From a virus: DNA of 44,855 nt. The translations under genes were made by a program, and so were the position numbers. Of the stretch, positions 21,714 through 29,176 are shown one piece after another. The notes beneath the pieces were generated by a model, which worked only from the letters and a program-made list of their open reading frames with translations, ran no database searches and had not been told where the DNA came from. The stretch lies in IMG/VR virus record IMGVR_UViG_3300005253_000652, positions 1 to 44,855 of that record. The stretch is one strand, 5' to 3'. How positions within the stretch are numbered: position 1 is the first letter of the stretch; each line of letters begins with the position of its first letter.

Positions 21714-22057
21714 CCACCTACGGCGTCCCAAGCAACGCGCCCCTCTTCAGCGCCCACGCCCGTGCCCGCCGCGCCGACCCCGCAACGTCGCACCGGGCGG
21801 CGGCCACAGCCGAGTCGAGCGGCAACGCGACTCGCCAGCGCACGGCGTGTCTAGAGGCCGTCCGCGCCACGCCCGGCATGACCGCGGGCGAGATCGACAA
21901 GCGGTGCGGGTTCATGGACCGCTTCGTCGCGGGTCGGCGTCTGCCCGAGTTGCGGGAGATGGGACTGATTCACAACGGCGACGCGCGCGTGTGCTCGGTG
22001 CGCGGGTCGCGCCAGATGACGTGGTATCCGGCTGGACCGACTGGCGGTGGGGGATGA
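21710..22057 (+). CDS. Winged-helix-like DNA-binding protein
   Basis: A 115-aa protein from GTG 21710 in a GTGA overlap with the integrase gene. After an Ala/Arg-rich N-terminus, the C-terminal half (VRATPGMTAGEIDKRCG...RRLPELREMGLIHNGD...TWYP) fits a small winged-helix domain found in phage proteins. It could regulate early genes or integration. It ends before the regulatory stretch with tandem terminators. Confidence 0.6.
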   Translation: MTTYGVPSNAPLFSAHARARRADPATSHRAAATAESSGNATRQRTACLEAVRATPGMTAGEIDKRCGFMDRFVAGRRLPELREMGLIHNGDARVCSVRGSRQMTWYPAGPTGGGG

Positions 22058-22439
22058 CGAACACACACAAGCAAGTCTCCTCCGCCGACCCGCGCACCGA
22101 GCGTTACCGGCCTTCGGGCTTTGGGGCTCCGCGCGGGTCGGTACTTTCGCATCATCGAGCGCCGCACGGACTGCGGCCATGCACGCACCGCGTCGGCGTG
22201 GACCACCGCCGTCGCGGGTTCTGTTTTCTCTTAGCCATGGCGCAGAGCAGCGCGCAGATTACACGACCCGCCCCAACCGGCGCGTGGCCATGGGCCAGCG
22301 ACCACAAAAAGGGCGCAGCGTCACCGTATGGTGGCGAGTTGCGGCGACGGCCGGGTGGGATTCCAGCGTCCCGAAGGCTGGTTGCGCGCTGCGTTCGCCG
22401 ACGGGCGACTGCGCCGTTTTCTTCTCTCTCTCCCTCCAG

Positions 22440-22473
22440 CCCCGCGCTGCCGCAAAACGCGGCGCGGGGTTTT
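22440..22473 (+). terminator. Rho-independent terminator
   Basis: CCCCGCGC at 22440-22447 pairs with GCGCGGGG at 22462-22469, with further short inner pairing around an AAAA loop, and TTTT at 22470-22473 followed by GGGTTT. It closes the integrase transcription unit. Confidence 0.65.
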
Positions 22474-22487
22474 GGGTTTCGTAATCG

Positions 22488-22521
22488 CCCGTCGCGGCTG
22501 CGTAGGCCGCGCGCGGGTTTT
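22488..22521 (+). terminator. Second terminator in tandem
   Basis: CCCG...GCGGC (22488-22498) pairs with GCCGC...CGGG (22506-22517) across a small internal loop, with a 7-nt apical loop and TTTT at 22518-22521. It overlaps the leader of the 22536 gene, so it could also act as an attenuator or antitermination target. Confidence 0.5.
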
Positions 22522-22535
22522 ACAGGAGCAACGCC

Positions 22536-22817
22536 ATGACACCGATCGCAACGATTGACGATCTGCGGGCGGAGTTGGAACGGGTGTCGCAGCGAGTGGC
22601 CCGAGCGCTCAACCTCGCTATCCGAGGAATCGCGTGCGCGCAGGCGTCCGTGTTGGATATGGAGGAGCCACACCCCGGCGCTGAATCTGTCAAGGCCTCC
22701 CTGTACGCCGAGATGGATCGCATCCACGCCGCGGCATGGGAGGCCGAGCGGATGCAGTCCCTCGCCCGCCGGATCCTCGACGCCGAGGACACTTCGCACC
22801 GGCAGGTGGCGTCGTGA
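22536..22817 (+). CDS. Helical early protein
   Basis: A 93-aa, mostly alpha-helical protein (DDLRAELERVSQRVARALNLAIRGI, EMDRIHAAAWEAERMQSLARRIL) with coiled-coil potential. Ribosome cassette AGGAGCAACGCC precedes ATG 22536. It is the first gene of the early operon after the terminators. Function is unknown. It ends in an overlap with the next GTG. Confidence 0.6.
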   Translation: MTPIATIDDLRAELERVSQRVARALNLAIRGIACAQASVLDMEEPHPGAESVKASLYAEMDRIHAAAWEAERMQSLARRILDAEDTSHRQVAS

Positions 22818-23080
22818 AGTGCAACTACCCCAAGTGCGTCGAGGAACTTGAGTATTGGGGGGCAACCGAGGCCGAGCGCGATACCGGCGCGAAGGCCATG
22901 CCGCCCGGGTGGTACTGCCCGAACGGCCATTTCTTCGAGGACGCCAAGTTGGACATGGAGGACCGGCCCAACCCGCGCGAGCTCGCCATCGAGATATACG
23001 GCGACGACCCGCCGCTGGTGCTGCTCGGACCGGGCGGCGACTTTACGCGGCGCTGGCCGCAGACAGGAGCTACGCGATGA
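22814..23080 (+). CDS. Small zinc-binding-like protein
   Basis: An 88-aa protein from GTG 22814. Cys3 and Cys8 near the N-terminus (KCNYPKC) and a later WYCPNGHFF provide C-x4-C ... C-x3-H ligands for one zinc. The C-terminal half is acidic. The family is not recognised. It is coupled on both sides by 4-nt overlaps. Confidence 0.6.
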   Translation: MKCNYPKCVEELEYWGATEAERDTGAKAMPPGWYCPNGHFFEDAKLDMEDRPNPRELAIEIYGDDPPLVLLGPGGDFTRRWPQTGATR

Positions 23081-23388
23081 CACGAGACACCTTCGAGGCG
23101 CGGTGGCACAAGTTGTGTGCCGCGATTATCAAAGAAGATCGCCCGGACGACTATTCGCGCGCACGAAAGACCCGTGAGATATCAGTGCTTATCGGCCTGC
23201 AACTCTGCGACCTCGAAGCCGCGATCACGAAGGCCGGGATAGCAAACGCGGTGGGTCATGGGTTGATCGTGAAGGCGATGGGGGAGATCGCGGAGGCGGT
23301 GAAGGGGAAGACGCTCTACACGCAGGATCTCTACAGGGGTGAGCCGATCGCAAACGCAAAGGATACCGGCCCCGGGAGCGCACTATGA
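23077..23388 (+). CDS. Early protein paralogous to the 26004 gene
   Basis: A 103-aa helical protein starting MTRDTFEARW, with the segment VLIGLQLCDLE and a later MGEIAEAVKGK. The product of 26004-26351 has the same layout (MTRDKFKK, VAIGYQLCDVE, IAKVVKKG). The two therefore look like diverged copies. Function unknown; ribosome cassette AGGAGCTACGCG precedes it. Confidence 0.6.
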   Translation: MTRDTFEARWHKLCAAIIKEDRPDDYSRARKTREISVLIGLQLCDLEAAITKAGIANAVGHGLIVKAMGEIAEAVKGKTLYTQDLYRGEPIANAKDTGPGSAL

Positions 23389-24233
23389 CCACCCCCCCCT
23401 CGCCCGGCGTGTACCCGCACGTGCCGTTTGAGCAGTACCTCGCGTGGGATCTGCCCAGCCAGTCGATCCTGAAGGCCATGCGACAGTCGCCAGCACACTA
23501 CCGCGCGGCCCGCGCTGGCATCGCGACCGTGAAGGTGACGGACGACATGACGCTCGGCAGCGCGCTGCACACGGTGTTTCTCGAACCCGAACTGGCGATG
23601 GAGGCGGTCACGATCTGGCGCGGCAAGGCGCGGCGTGGCGCGGAGTGGGACGGGTTCAAGGACGAGAACGACGGCAAGTACATCCTGACGATGGTGCAGC
23701 ACGAGAAGCTGGTCGGGATGAGCCGCAGCCTGCGCGCCCACCAGTTCGTGCGAGAGTGGACGGGGCGGATGGAGGCGACGGAGGTGTCGGTGGTCGGCGA
23801 GGCGCACGGCCTGCTGATGAAGGCGCGGGTCGATGCGCTGACGGATGAGCCGCTGGTGGACTTGAAGAAGGTCCGGTCGTGCGACGAGCGGACGATCACG
23901 CGGACCATCCTGGACTTCGGCTACCACGTCCAGGCCTACATCTACGCCACGCTGTTCAAGCGAGATCGCTTCGTGCTGCTCTGCGTGGAGGCCGACGAGC
24001 CGTACGACGTGGTGCCGTTCGAGTTGTCGCCCGCGTTTCTGCGCGAGGGCGAGCGAGAGGCGAAGCGGCTGATCGGCAAGGTGCTGGCGTGCGAACGCGC
24101 AAGCAACTGGCCCGGGCGGTCGGACTCGGCCGTGCCCGTGCTGCTGGAGCCGCCGGATTGGTTGATTGAGGATCCTGGAATAACCATCGGTGCTGAATCT
24201 GCGTCTGGAGACGACGACACGCACCATTCCTGA
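23385..24233 (+). CDS. RecE/RecB-like PD-(D/E)XK exonuclease
   Basis: A 282-aa exonuclease of the exodeoxyribonuclease VIII (DUF3799-like) kind. Motifs: GSALHTVFLEP with His62, RVDALTD with Asp150, VDLKK with Asp159 and Lys161, and QAYIY with Gln183 and Tyr187, the RecB-family set. It should digest double-stranded DNA ends for homologous recombination or replication intermediates. An Erf or RecT annealing partner is not recognised nearby, although the following 153-aa gene could be an accessory. Confidence 0.8.
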   Translation: MTTPPSPGVYPHVPFEQYLAWDLPSQSILKAMRQSPAHYRAARAGIATVKVTDDMTLGSALHTVFLEPELAMEAVTIWRGKARRGAEWDGFKDENDGKYILTMVQHEKLVGMSRSLRAHQFVREWTGRMEATEVSVVGEAHGLLMKARVDALTDEPLVDLKKVRSCDERTITRTILDFGYHVQAYIYATLFKRDRFVLLCVEADEPYDVVPFELSPAFLREGEREAKRLIGKVLACERASNWPGRSDSAVPVLLEPPDWLIEDPGITIGAESASGDDDTHHS

Positions 24234-24244
24234 GGAGTTTTGCA

Positions 24245-24706
24245 ATGGCCGACAAAGTGACGCTGGACGGGGAACTGATGTTCCCGAAGGACTATCTGAA
24301 CGCGGTTGAGTTCAAGGGGAAGGACGTGACGCTGACCGTCACGGACGCCCGCTGGGAGGACATGCGCGTCCGTGGGGCGAAAGAGTCGAAGCGCAAGCCC
24401 GTCCTCGCGTTCAAGGAAACCAAGAAGAAGTTTGTGTGCAACACGACCAACGCCGACAGCATCAAGCACCTGCTTGGCAAGTCGGAGGCGAAGGACTGGA
24501 TCGGGCACCGCATCACGCTCTACCCAACGCGAGTGCCGTTCGGACGCGAGACGAAGGACGCGATTCGCGTGCGCGAGAAGATCAATGACGACGCACCGCC
24601 ATTGGCACCAGACGCCCCGCCGACCACCAACACGACCACGACCGACTGCAAGCCCGGCGAGATGGACGACGTGATCTCCGAGATGGACGCGGCCGGGATC
24701 AAGTGA
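24245..24706 (+). CDS. Recombination-associated phage protein, function unknown
   Basis: A 153-aa protein right after the exonuclease gene. The region EFKGKDVTLTVTDARWEDMR...KPVLAFKETKKKFVCNTTNADSIKHLLG...WIGHRITLYPTRV recurs, to my knowledge, in phage early operons near recombination genes. Its beta-rich first 110 residues are followed by a Pro/Thr linker and an acidic DDVISEMDAAGIK end, a layout seen in single-stranded-DNA-binding proteins. A binding role is inference. Confidence 0.65.
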   Translation: MADKVTLDGELMFPKDYLNAVEFKGKDVTLTVTDARWEDMRVRGAKESKRKPVLAFKETKKKFVCNTTNADSIKHLLGKSEAKDWIGHRITLYPTRVPFGRETKDAIRVREKINDDAPPLAPDAPPTTNTTTTDCKPGEMDDVISEMDAAGIK

Positions 24707-24718
24707 GGAGCCGACGCG

Positions 24719-24952
24719 ATGAGCAAACGCAAAGACAAGACGTACTACATGCACACGATGGATGGCAAGCCCGCTGGATTCAGGCGAAGCGAAGGCACCG
24801 TGTTGTTCGCGTGGGCTGGCGTGCCTCTGGCCGCAAGCCTGAAACAAGTACGAACCGAACAACAGCAGTCGCGAGATTGGGACAAAGCTCAAGGCGGCCA
24901 TGTCAGTTATAACTACGGCTACATCCGCGTGCGCGTGGCGGAGGGGGAGTGA
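24719..24952 (+). CDS. Small hypothetical early protein
   Basis: A 77-aa protein with TGAGGAGCC as ribosome site. It is aromatic-rich (TYYMHTMDGKPAGF, VSYNYGYIRVRVAEGE) and predicted beta-rich, with no recognised motif. It overlaps the next ATG, so it is cotranslated. Confidence 0.55.
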   Translation: MSKRKDKTYYMHTMDGKPAGFRRSEGTVLFAWAGVPLAASLKQVRTEQQQSRDWDKAQGGHVSYNYGYIRVRVAEGE

Positions 24953-25149
24953 TGCTCTGCTTGAAGTGCAAACAGGAGTTTCCCGGCCGGTGTCTCTGTG
25001 AGGATCGCGACGAGCGGGTCGCCACACTTCGGCGTTGTACGGGCGTCGTGACGCGAGTCTGCGCGATCTGCGACAAGCACGCCGACCTCTGTAAATGCCC
25101 TGATGGCCCGGTGACGAGGCTCTCTGTTATGCCCAGGGGGGCCACCTGA
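24952..25149 (+). CDS. Small double zinc-knuckle-like protein
   Basis: A 65-aa protein with two cysteine sets: CLKCKQEFPGRCLC near the start and CAICDKHADLCKC in the second half. Each can bind one zinc. ATG 24952 follows GGAGGGGG; GTG 24949 is an in-frame alternative. Possibly nucleic-acid binding; function unknown. Confidence 0.55.
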   Translation: MLCLKCKQEFPGRCLCEDRDERVATLRRCTGVVTRVCAICDKHADLCKCPDGPVTRLSVMPRGAT

Positions 25150-25373
25150 TGCCCAGCCCCGACCCCACGATGGACCTCACCCGCCGCTGCGACGCCATCG
25201 GCGACTACTACGACCGCGGGTTTATGGACGGACGCCTGTCGCGCGGCCGCGGCGGGTGCGAGCACGATTCGTACCGGCAGGGGTACGAACATGGCTGCCG
25301 GTCACTGGCGATGATCGAGCGGATGGAGACGTTCCGGCAAGGCCGCGCGGCGATACTGGAGACAACGCAATGA
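25149..25373 (+). CDS. Small hypothetical protein
   Basis: A 74-aa protein coupled to its neighbours by 1- and 4-nt overlaps. The sequence has a Gly/Arg-rich middle (YYDRGFMDGRLSRGRGGCEH) and a helical end (MIERMETFRQGRAAIL). Its repeated aromatic-Gly pairs resemble small phage proteins of unknown role. Confidence 0.5.
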   Translation: MPSPDPTMDLTRRCDAIGDYYDRGFMDGRLSRGRGGCEHDSYRQGYEHGCRSLAMIERMETFRQGRAAILETTQ

Positions 25374-25663
25374 CGAACGAACCGCAACCGCTGCCGACGA
25401 TGGCTGAGATTCGCAATAGGTACGAGCAGGTCTGCGAGGGCCTTGTCCTCCGAGACGGTCCACTGAACCAGTCCACGGTCTACAAGCGCGACGTGGGCGT
25501 CCTGCTCGACGCGAACGCGGGGCTGCTGGCGGCGCTGAATCGGTGCAGTGAACTGTTCGGCGCTATCCGTCTTGATTGGCAAGACCCGCGTTCTGACTGC
25601 CGGGAAGGGCAAGAGGTAATCACCGCCGCCCTAGCCGCGGCCGAGCCGGGAGACCAGACGTGA
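25370..25663 (+). CDS. Helical hypothetical protein
   Basis: A 97-aa protein starting at ATG 25370 inside the previous gene's stop. Predicted helices include MAEIRNRYEQVCEGLVL and LLDANAGLLAALNRCSELF. No catalytic or metal motif. It ends in a GTGA overlap. Function unknown. Confidence 0.55.
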   Translation: MTNEPQPLPTMAEIRNRYEQVCEGLVLRDGPLNQSTVYKRDVGVLLDANAGLLAALNRCSELFGAIRLDWQDPRSDCREGQEVITAALAAAEPGDQT

Positions 25664-26007
25664 CAGACGCGAGCAGGCGACGGATTGAAAACCTCATCAT
25701 CACAGACAGGGCGATCCCCACCGAGGCCCTGGCAGGAATGCACAGGAGCCACACCATGACCGCACCGCCGTCGATGACGCTGATGGACGCTGTGCGATCC
25801 ATTGTCTCACACTGTCCGACCGACGAGGCCCGCGCCGCCATCAACTGGTACGACGCCCTGATCGACCGGCTGCAAGCAGCAGAACAAGCGCTTCTGAGTC
25901 GCCCCGACAGGCCGGTGCGAAGTCAAGACTTCCTCGACGGTATCCACGAAGCGATCCGCGTGTATCGCACCGCCGCCGAGGCCGCCGCGAAGGGAGCGCA
26001 AACATGA
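25660..26007 (+). CDS. Helical hypothetical protein
   Basis: A 115-aa protein from GTG 25660, predicted helical (DEARAAINWYDALIDRLQAAEQALL). It ends AAKGAQT, and the DNA around this end (about 25986-26003) is nearly identical to the end of the next gene, as if the junction had been duplicated. Function unknown. Confidence 0.55.
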   Translation: MTDASRRRIENLIITDRAIPTEALAGMHRSHTMTAPPSMTLMDAVRSIVSHCPTDEARAAINWYDALIDRLQAAEQALLSRPDRPVRSQDFLDGIHEAIRVYRTAAEAAAKGAQT

Positions 26008-26351
26008 CACGCGACAAGTTCAAGAAAATGCTGCCACCAACCAGTAAGAACAACTTGACCGGAGTGTTCGATGTGCTTGTGGCCATCGGTTATCAACTCT
26101 GTGACGTTGAAGAGACGAACATCGCCTGGCTGGCGGAGATCGCAAAGGTGGTGAAGAAGGGGCCGGATCCTGTGCCATTCCCGGTTCTAGACGAAGGCAA
26201 GCCGAACGCCACCGGGGCTGACGACGATGTGAACGTGAATATGGAAACCGTGCTTCGTCTCGACGCTGGCATTGCTGCGATCAAAGCAGAGCAAGTCGAA
26301 CTACACGCTCAGTTGACGAAGATGGGCGCAGCCGCGAAGGGAGCGCAGTGA
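26004..26351 (+). CDS. Early protein paralogous to the 23077 gene
   Basis: A 115-aa protein starting MTRDKFKKMLPP, with VAIGYQLCDVEETNIAWLAEIAKVVKKG matching the product of 23077-23388 in layout. The C-terminal half adds a coiled-coil-like helix (VLRLDAGIAAIKAEQVELHAQLTKM). Overlaps are ATGA at the start and at the end. Function unknown; the pair may be subunits of one complex. Confidence 0.55.
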   Translation: MTRDKFKKMLPPTSKNNLTGVFDVLVAIGYQLCDVEETNIAWLAEIAKVVKKGPDPVPFPVLDEGKPNATGADDDVNVNMETVLRLDAGIAAIKAEQVELHAQLTKMGAAAKGAQ

Positions 26352-26737
26352 TGGATGATCAGGAACACCCGCTATTTACAGTGGGCACGCTAGAGGACAC
26401 GCCCGTATTGACCAAAGACGCGAGCGGGTACAAGAACATCACCATCGGCCACATCCGCGAACTCCACGAGTATGGCGATGGTGAGTGCGGGCACATGTCG
26501 GTCGAGCGAGCCGAGCGTGTTGCCGCGTGCTGGAACGCCCTCCGCGACATCCCCGACCCGGCGGCGTACGTCAAGCGGGTCGAGCGGCTGGTGGATGCGG
26601 CAGACTTGGCGCAGGCGGATCTCGCTGTCGCGATCGAATTCGACGACTTTGGCCCGCCGCTGGGCGACAACGTAAAGCGGCTTTGTGACGCCCTCATGCC
26701 CCTCCTCGCCGCCGCACGCGAGCCCAAGCCCGACTGA
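26351..26737 (+). CDS. Hypothetical early protein
   Basis: A 128-aa protein; ATG 26351 is used after GGGAGCGCAGTG, with GTG 26348 as an alternative. The N-terminal half has beta character (HPLFTVGTLEDTPVLTKDASGYKNITIGH) and the C-terminal half is helical (AERVAACWNALRDI). No family was recognised. It directly precedes the replication initiator-like gene. Confidence 0.55.
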   Translation: MDDQEHPLFTVGTLEDTPVLTKDASGYKNITIGHIRELHEYGDGECGHMSVERAERVAACWNALRDIPDPAAYVKRVERLVDAADLAQADLAVAIEFDDFGPPLGDNVKRLCDALMPLLAAAREPKPD

Positions 26738-26747
26738 GGAGCCACGG

Positions 26748-27464
26748 ATGGCACGGCGACCCGCATTCCTGTTCTATCCCGGTGACTGGCGCAAGGATCC
26801 GAACCTGCGCCGGTGCAGCCCGACCGCCCGGGGGGTGTTCGTGGACATGCTGTGCCTCATGTTCGAGTCAGAAAAGTGTGGCGTTCTGGAAACGAATCGT
26901 GTCCCCTGGACGATTCCTGAAATAGCACGCGAGTGTTCCTGTAAGCGCAAGTTTATCGACGAGTTGCTGACCAACGGAGTGGTGTTTCGAGACGAAGAAA
27001 CCGGCTCCATTTGCTCTAAACGCATGATGCGCGACGAAGAGGGCCGCGCAGAACATCGCGCACGGGCGCGCAGAACGAGCGCAGAACCGGCGCAGGAATC
27101 GCGCAACGAGGTACGCTCTTCATCTTCATCTTCATCTTCATCTTCATCTTCAGAAGAGAAGATATCTCAGAGCAAGCGCGCCCCAAAAAAGACCTTCGCC
27201 CAGCCCACCGTCGAGCAGGTCCGGGCCTACTGCCGGGAACGCAAGAACGCCGTGGACCCCGAGGCGTGGATGGCTCACTACGAGAGCAACGGGTGGCTGG
27301 TGGGGAAGGTCAAGATGAAAGACTGGATGGCGGCCGTCCGCACGTGGGAAAGAAACAGGGCGGGCGGAAACGCAGGCACGCCGCAACACCGCGCCGACAA
27401 GCGCGCCCGTGAGTTCGCGCAGCCCGAGGTGAAGATCCCAAATCTAATGGAGGACGAGCCGTGA
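26748..27464 (+). CDS. DUF1376-like replication protein
   Basis: A 238-aa putative replication initiator or helicase-recruiting protein. The N-terminus FLFYPGDWRKDPNLRRCSPTARGVFVDMLCLMFES and the following IARECSCKRKFIDELLTNGVVFRDEETG and SICSKRMMRDEEG form a phage winged-helix replication domain. A 13-Ser linker encoded by a perfect TCTTCA repeat separates it from a C-terminal domain (VEQVRAYCRERKNAVDPEAWMAHYESNGW...WMAAVRTW) resembling DnaD-type helicase-loading modules. The DnaC-like ATPase is two genes downstream, forming a replication module. TGAGGAGCC precedes ATG 26748. Confidence 0.78.
   Translation: MARRPAFLFYPGDWRKDPNLRRCSPTARGVFVDMLCLMFESEKCGVLETNRVPWTIPEIARECSCKRKFIDELLTNGVVFRDEETGSICSKRMMRDEEGRAEHRARARRTSAEPAQESRNEVRSSSSSSSSSSSSEEKISQSKRAPKKTFAQPTVEQVRAYCRERKNAVDPEAWMAHYESNGWLVGKVKMKDWMAAVRTWERNRAGGNAGTPQHRADKRAREFAQPEVKIPNLMEDEP
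27117..27152 (+). repeat. Perfect (TCTTCA)6 hexanucleotide repeat
   Basis: Six perfect tandem copies encode most of a poly-Ser linker inside the replication protein. Unit loss or gain changes the linker by two residues without shifting frame, so it tunes domain spacing rather than switching expression. The composition is strikingly A+T-rich against its surroundings. Confidence 0.85.
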
Positions 27465-27796
27465 GCAATGCCATTGTTGGAATCCCAGTACAGCAAGCGG
27501 GCGAACACACCACGCTGCTTGCTTGCCCGGTCTGCGGCGGTTCAAACATCCATCCTGTTCGGCTGGATTGTATTTCTCCAGGGCAGCGCAATGGGTGCGT
27601 TACCATCGACAGCAACGGCGTGGCAATTGACCCACGCTACCCGCCAGCGGGACGTGGTGTGCGAATCGAACTCGCGTTTTCCTGCGAAGACGGGCATGAG
27701 TTTGTTTACGCCCTCCAGTTCCACAAGGGTTCAACCGAAGTCGTATCGCACACTCGTGATATCCACAGCAGCCATGAAACCATTTGGAGAGATTGA
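27461..27796 (+). CDS. Zinc-ribbon hypothetical protein
   Basis: A 111-aa protein from GTG 27461 (GTGA overlap). It has CPVCGG near residue 22 and a later CEDGHEF, giving a C-x2-C ... C-x3-H zinc site, with a beta-rich body. It sits between the replication protein and the loader ATPase, so it may take part in replisome assembly, by position only. Confidence 0.6.
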   Translation: MSNAIVGIPVQQAGEHTTLLACPVCGGSNIHPVRLDCISPGQRNGCVTIDSNGVAIDPRYPPAGRGVRIELAFSCEDGHEFVYALQFHKGSTEVVSHTRDIHSSHETIWRD

Positions 27797-27797
27797 T

Positions 27798-28538
27798 ATG
27801 CCGACCGAGACGGAACCCACCCGGCGGGACGAGCAGACGGCCATAGCCGCCCACGATCTCTTCCAGTTTCGCTTGAGAGGCCCAGGCGAACCAGACGCCG
27901 TGAGCGTAGCCGAGTGCATGATGGATCTGTTCCGCACCCAGCCTGGGTTGGACGTGAGCGACAAGACCGCCTCGCTCTCGCTCGTGCATCGGGCGAACAT
28001 CCCGAAGCGCCACCAGATCCGCGAGCTGCGCGACACAGGAGCTGAGGTCAAGGCCTGGACCCGAGCCCGCGACCGCGTGGTGGGGCAACTCGGCGGCGGC
28101 TTCCTGATCGCCCTGATCGGCCCGAGAGGGACTGGCAAGACCCAGATCGCACAGCAGGCCGTTGTCCGCAGTTCTAGTGTGGGGCGAGCCTCACTGTACC
28201 TCAAGGCGATGGACGTGTTCCTGTGGCTGCGCGCGGCGCTGGGCAACGACGCGCCCCGCACGCAGTTGGAGGCGGTTGCGGAACTGATCCGACCACCGCT
28301 GCTCATCATCGACGAGATCCAAGAGCGTGGCGAGACGCCATTCGAGGACCGGATGCTGACGTACATCATCGACCACCGCTACGACGCGACGGTGGACACG
28401 ATTCTCATTGGGAACCTGACCGACCAGTCGCTAGCCGAGTCGCTGGGCGCGTCGATTGTGGACCGGCTGACTGAAACCGGCGGGATCGTTCGTTGTGACT
28501 GGGGCTCGTTCAGGACGATCATGGAGAAAACACAATGA
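27798..28538 (+). CDS. DnaC-like AAA+ helicase loader
   Basis: A 246-aa AAA+ ATPase with Walker A GPRGTGKT at 108-115, Walker B LLIIDE at 168-173 and a sensor-like GNLTD near 215. This size and layout match DnaC/IstB-type loaders, which place the replicative helicase on the origin. No replicative helicase, polymerase or primase is recognised in the window, so host enzymes are probably recruited. GGAGAG precedes ATG 27798. It ends in an ATGA overlap. Confidence 0.83.
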   Translation: MPTETEPTRRDEQTAIAAHDLFQFRLRGPGEPDAVSVAECMMDLFRTQPGLDVSDKTASLSLVHRANIPKRHQIRELRDTGAEVKAWTRARDRVVGQLGGGFLIALIGPRGTGKTQIAQQAVVRSSSVGRASLYLKAMDVFLWLRAALGNDAPRTQLEAVAELIRPPLLIIDEIQERGETPFEDRMLTYIIDHRYDATVDTILIGNLTDQSLAESLGASIVDRLTETGGIVRCDWGSFRTIMEKTQ

Positions 28539-28876
28539 CCGACACCGCCACGAATCGCGCGATCGCGGAGGCGATGGGGTGGACGGAAATATGCGATGCT
28601 TCCGTATCGCGGCAGGCAACGGGAAAATCGCCGCTGAGCGACCGTCGCAACTGGCTCCCCGACTACCTCCACGACGCGAACGCGGCGCTGGAGGCGGCGA
28701 GGGAGATCCTGCAATGCGGGTTTGAAATGTGGTGGCATCACGACGGGCAGTATTTCGACGCAATGTATGACACAGTGGGGCACCCAACAGCCGAAGGCGA
28801 GGGAGACACGCTGGCCGGTGCGATCTGCGCCATGATCCTCGCGGTGCTGGCGGAGCGGGCGGAGGACAAGCGATGA
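28535..28876 (+). CDS. Hypothetical phage protein, ABA-sandwich-like
   Basis: A 113-aa protein whose start (NRAIAEAMGWTEI), LPDYLHDANAALEAAREIL and final AICAMILAVLAERAE resemble small phage proteins assigned to the ABA-sandwich group. No enzymatic residue is evident. It is coupled to its neighbours by 4-nt overlaps. Confidence 0.6.
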   Translation: MTDTATNRAIAEAMGWTEICDASVSRQATGKSPLSDRRNWLPDYLHDANAALEAAREILQCGFEMWWHHDGQYFDAMYDTVGHPTAEGEGDTLAGAICAMILAVLAERAEDKR

Positions 28877-29085
28877 CCGACACGAAGCCGACTGCGGACG
28901 AGATGCTGACCGAGATTGAGGAACTACTCGGCGATGTGTCGTCGCACCCCGCGCTCAACGGCGCGCGATGCTTCGACGGAACGAAAGAATGCGGTGAGTG
29001 CTACGGCTGTATTGCTCGGCGACTTCGCAAGAACTTGCCGACGCTCGCCGACGCCATGCGCAAGGAGGCCGCCCGTGCCGAGTAA
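28873..29085 (+). CDS. Small cysteine-containing early protein
   Basis: A 70-aa acidic, helical protein with a C-x5-C-x2-C-x2-C cluster (CFDGTKECGECYGC) able to bind zinc. It overlaps the next reading frame by 11 nt. Function unknown. Confidence 0.55.
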   Translation: MTDTKPTADEMLTEIEELLGDVSSHPALNGARCFDGTKECGECYGCIARRLRKNLPTLADAMRKEAARAE

Positions 29086-29176
29086 GCCCGGTGTGAACCT
29101 CCGCTGCCTGCGAGTCGGCCTGCCGGTCGGCGTGGCACTGTGGCTGCTGGCGTGGGCGATCTGGAGGGCGCTGTGA
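29075..29176 (+). CDS. 33-aa single-span membrane protein
   Basis: From GTG 29075, 7 nt after AAGGAGG, to TGA 29174-29176. The sequence has a basic N-terminus and one hydrophobic helix (GLPVGVALWLLAWAIW). Its stop overlaps the methyltransferase start (GTGA). It could be a small membrane regulator or a coupling peptide. Confidence 0.5.
   Translation: MPSKPGVNLRCLRVGLPVGVALWLLAWAIWRAL

Larger units (their letters stand above)
22058..22535 (+). other. 478-nt stretch without a secure gene
   Basis: All three forward frames are partly open, and one runs from an ATG at 22054 (ATGA overlap) to a stop at 22539, but its product is Arg/Pro/Ser-rich and spans two terminator-like hairpins, so it is not accepted as a gene. 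Another frame gives a protein-like RYFRIIERRTDCGHARTASAW ending at a TAG near 22234, but without a good start. This may be a decayed gene followed by terminators. Confidence 0.45.

Noticed and set aside
22054-22539. 161-aa ORF in the gap after the winged-helix gene.
   Set aside because: Although coupled by ATGA at both ends, its product is Arg/Pro/Ser-rich without a domain pattern and spans two terminator hairpins.
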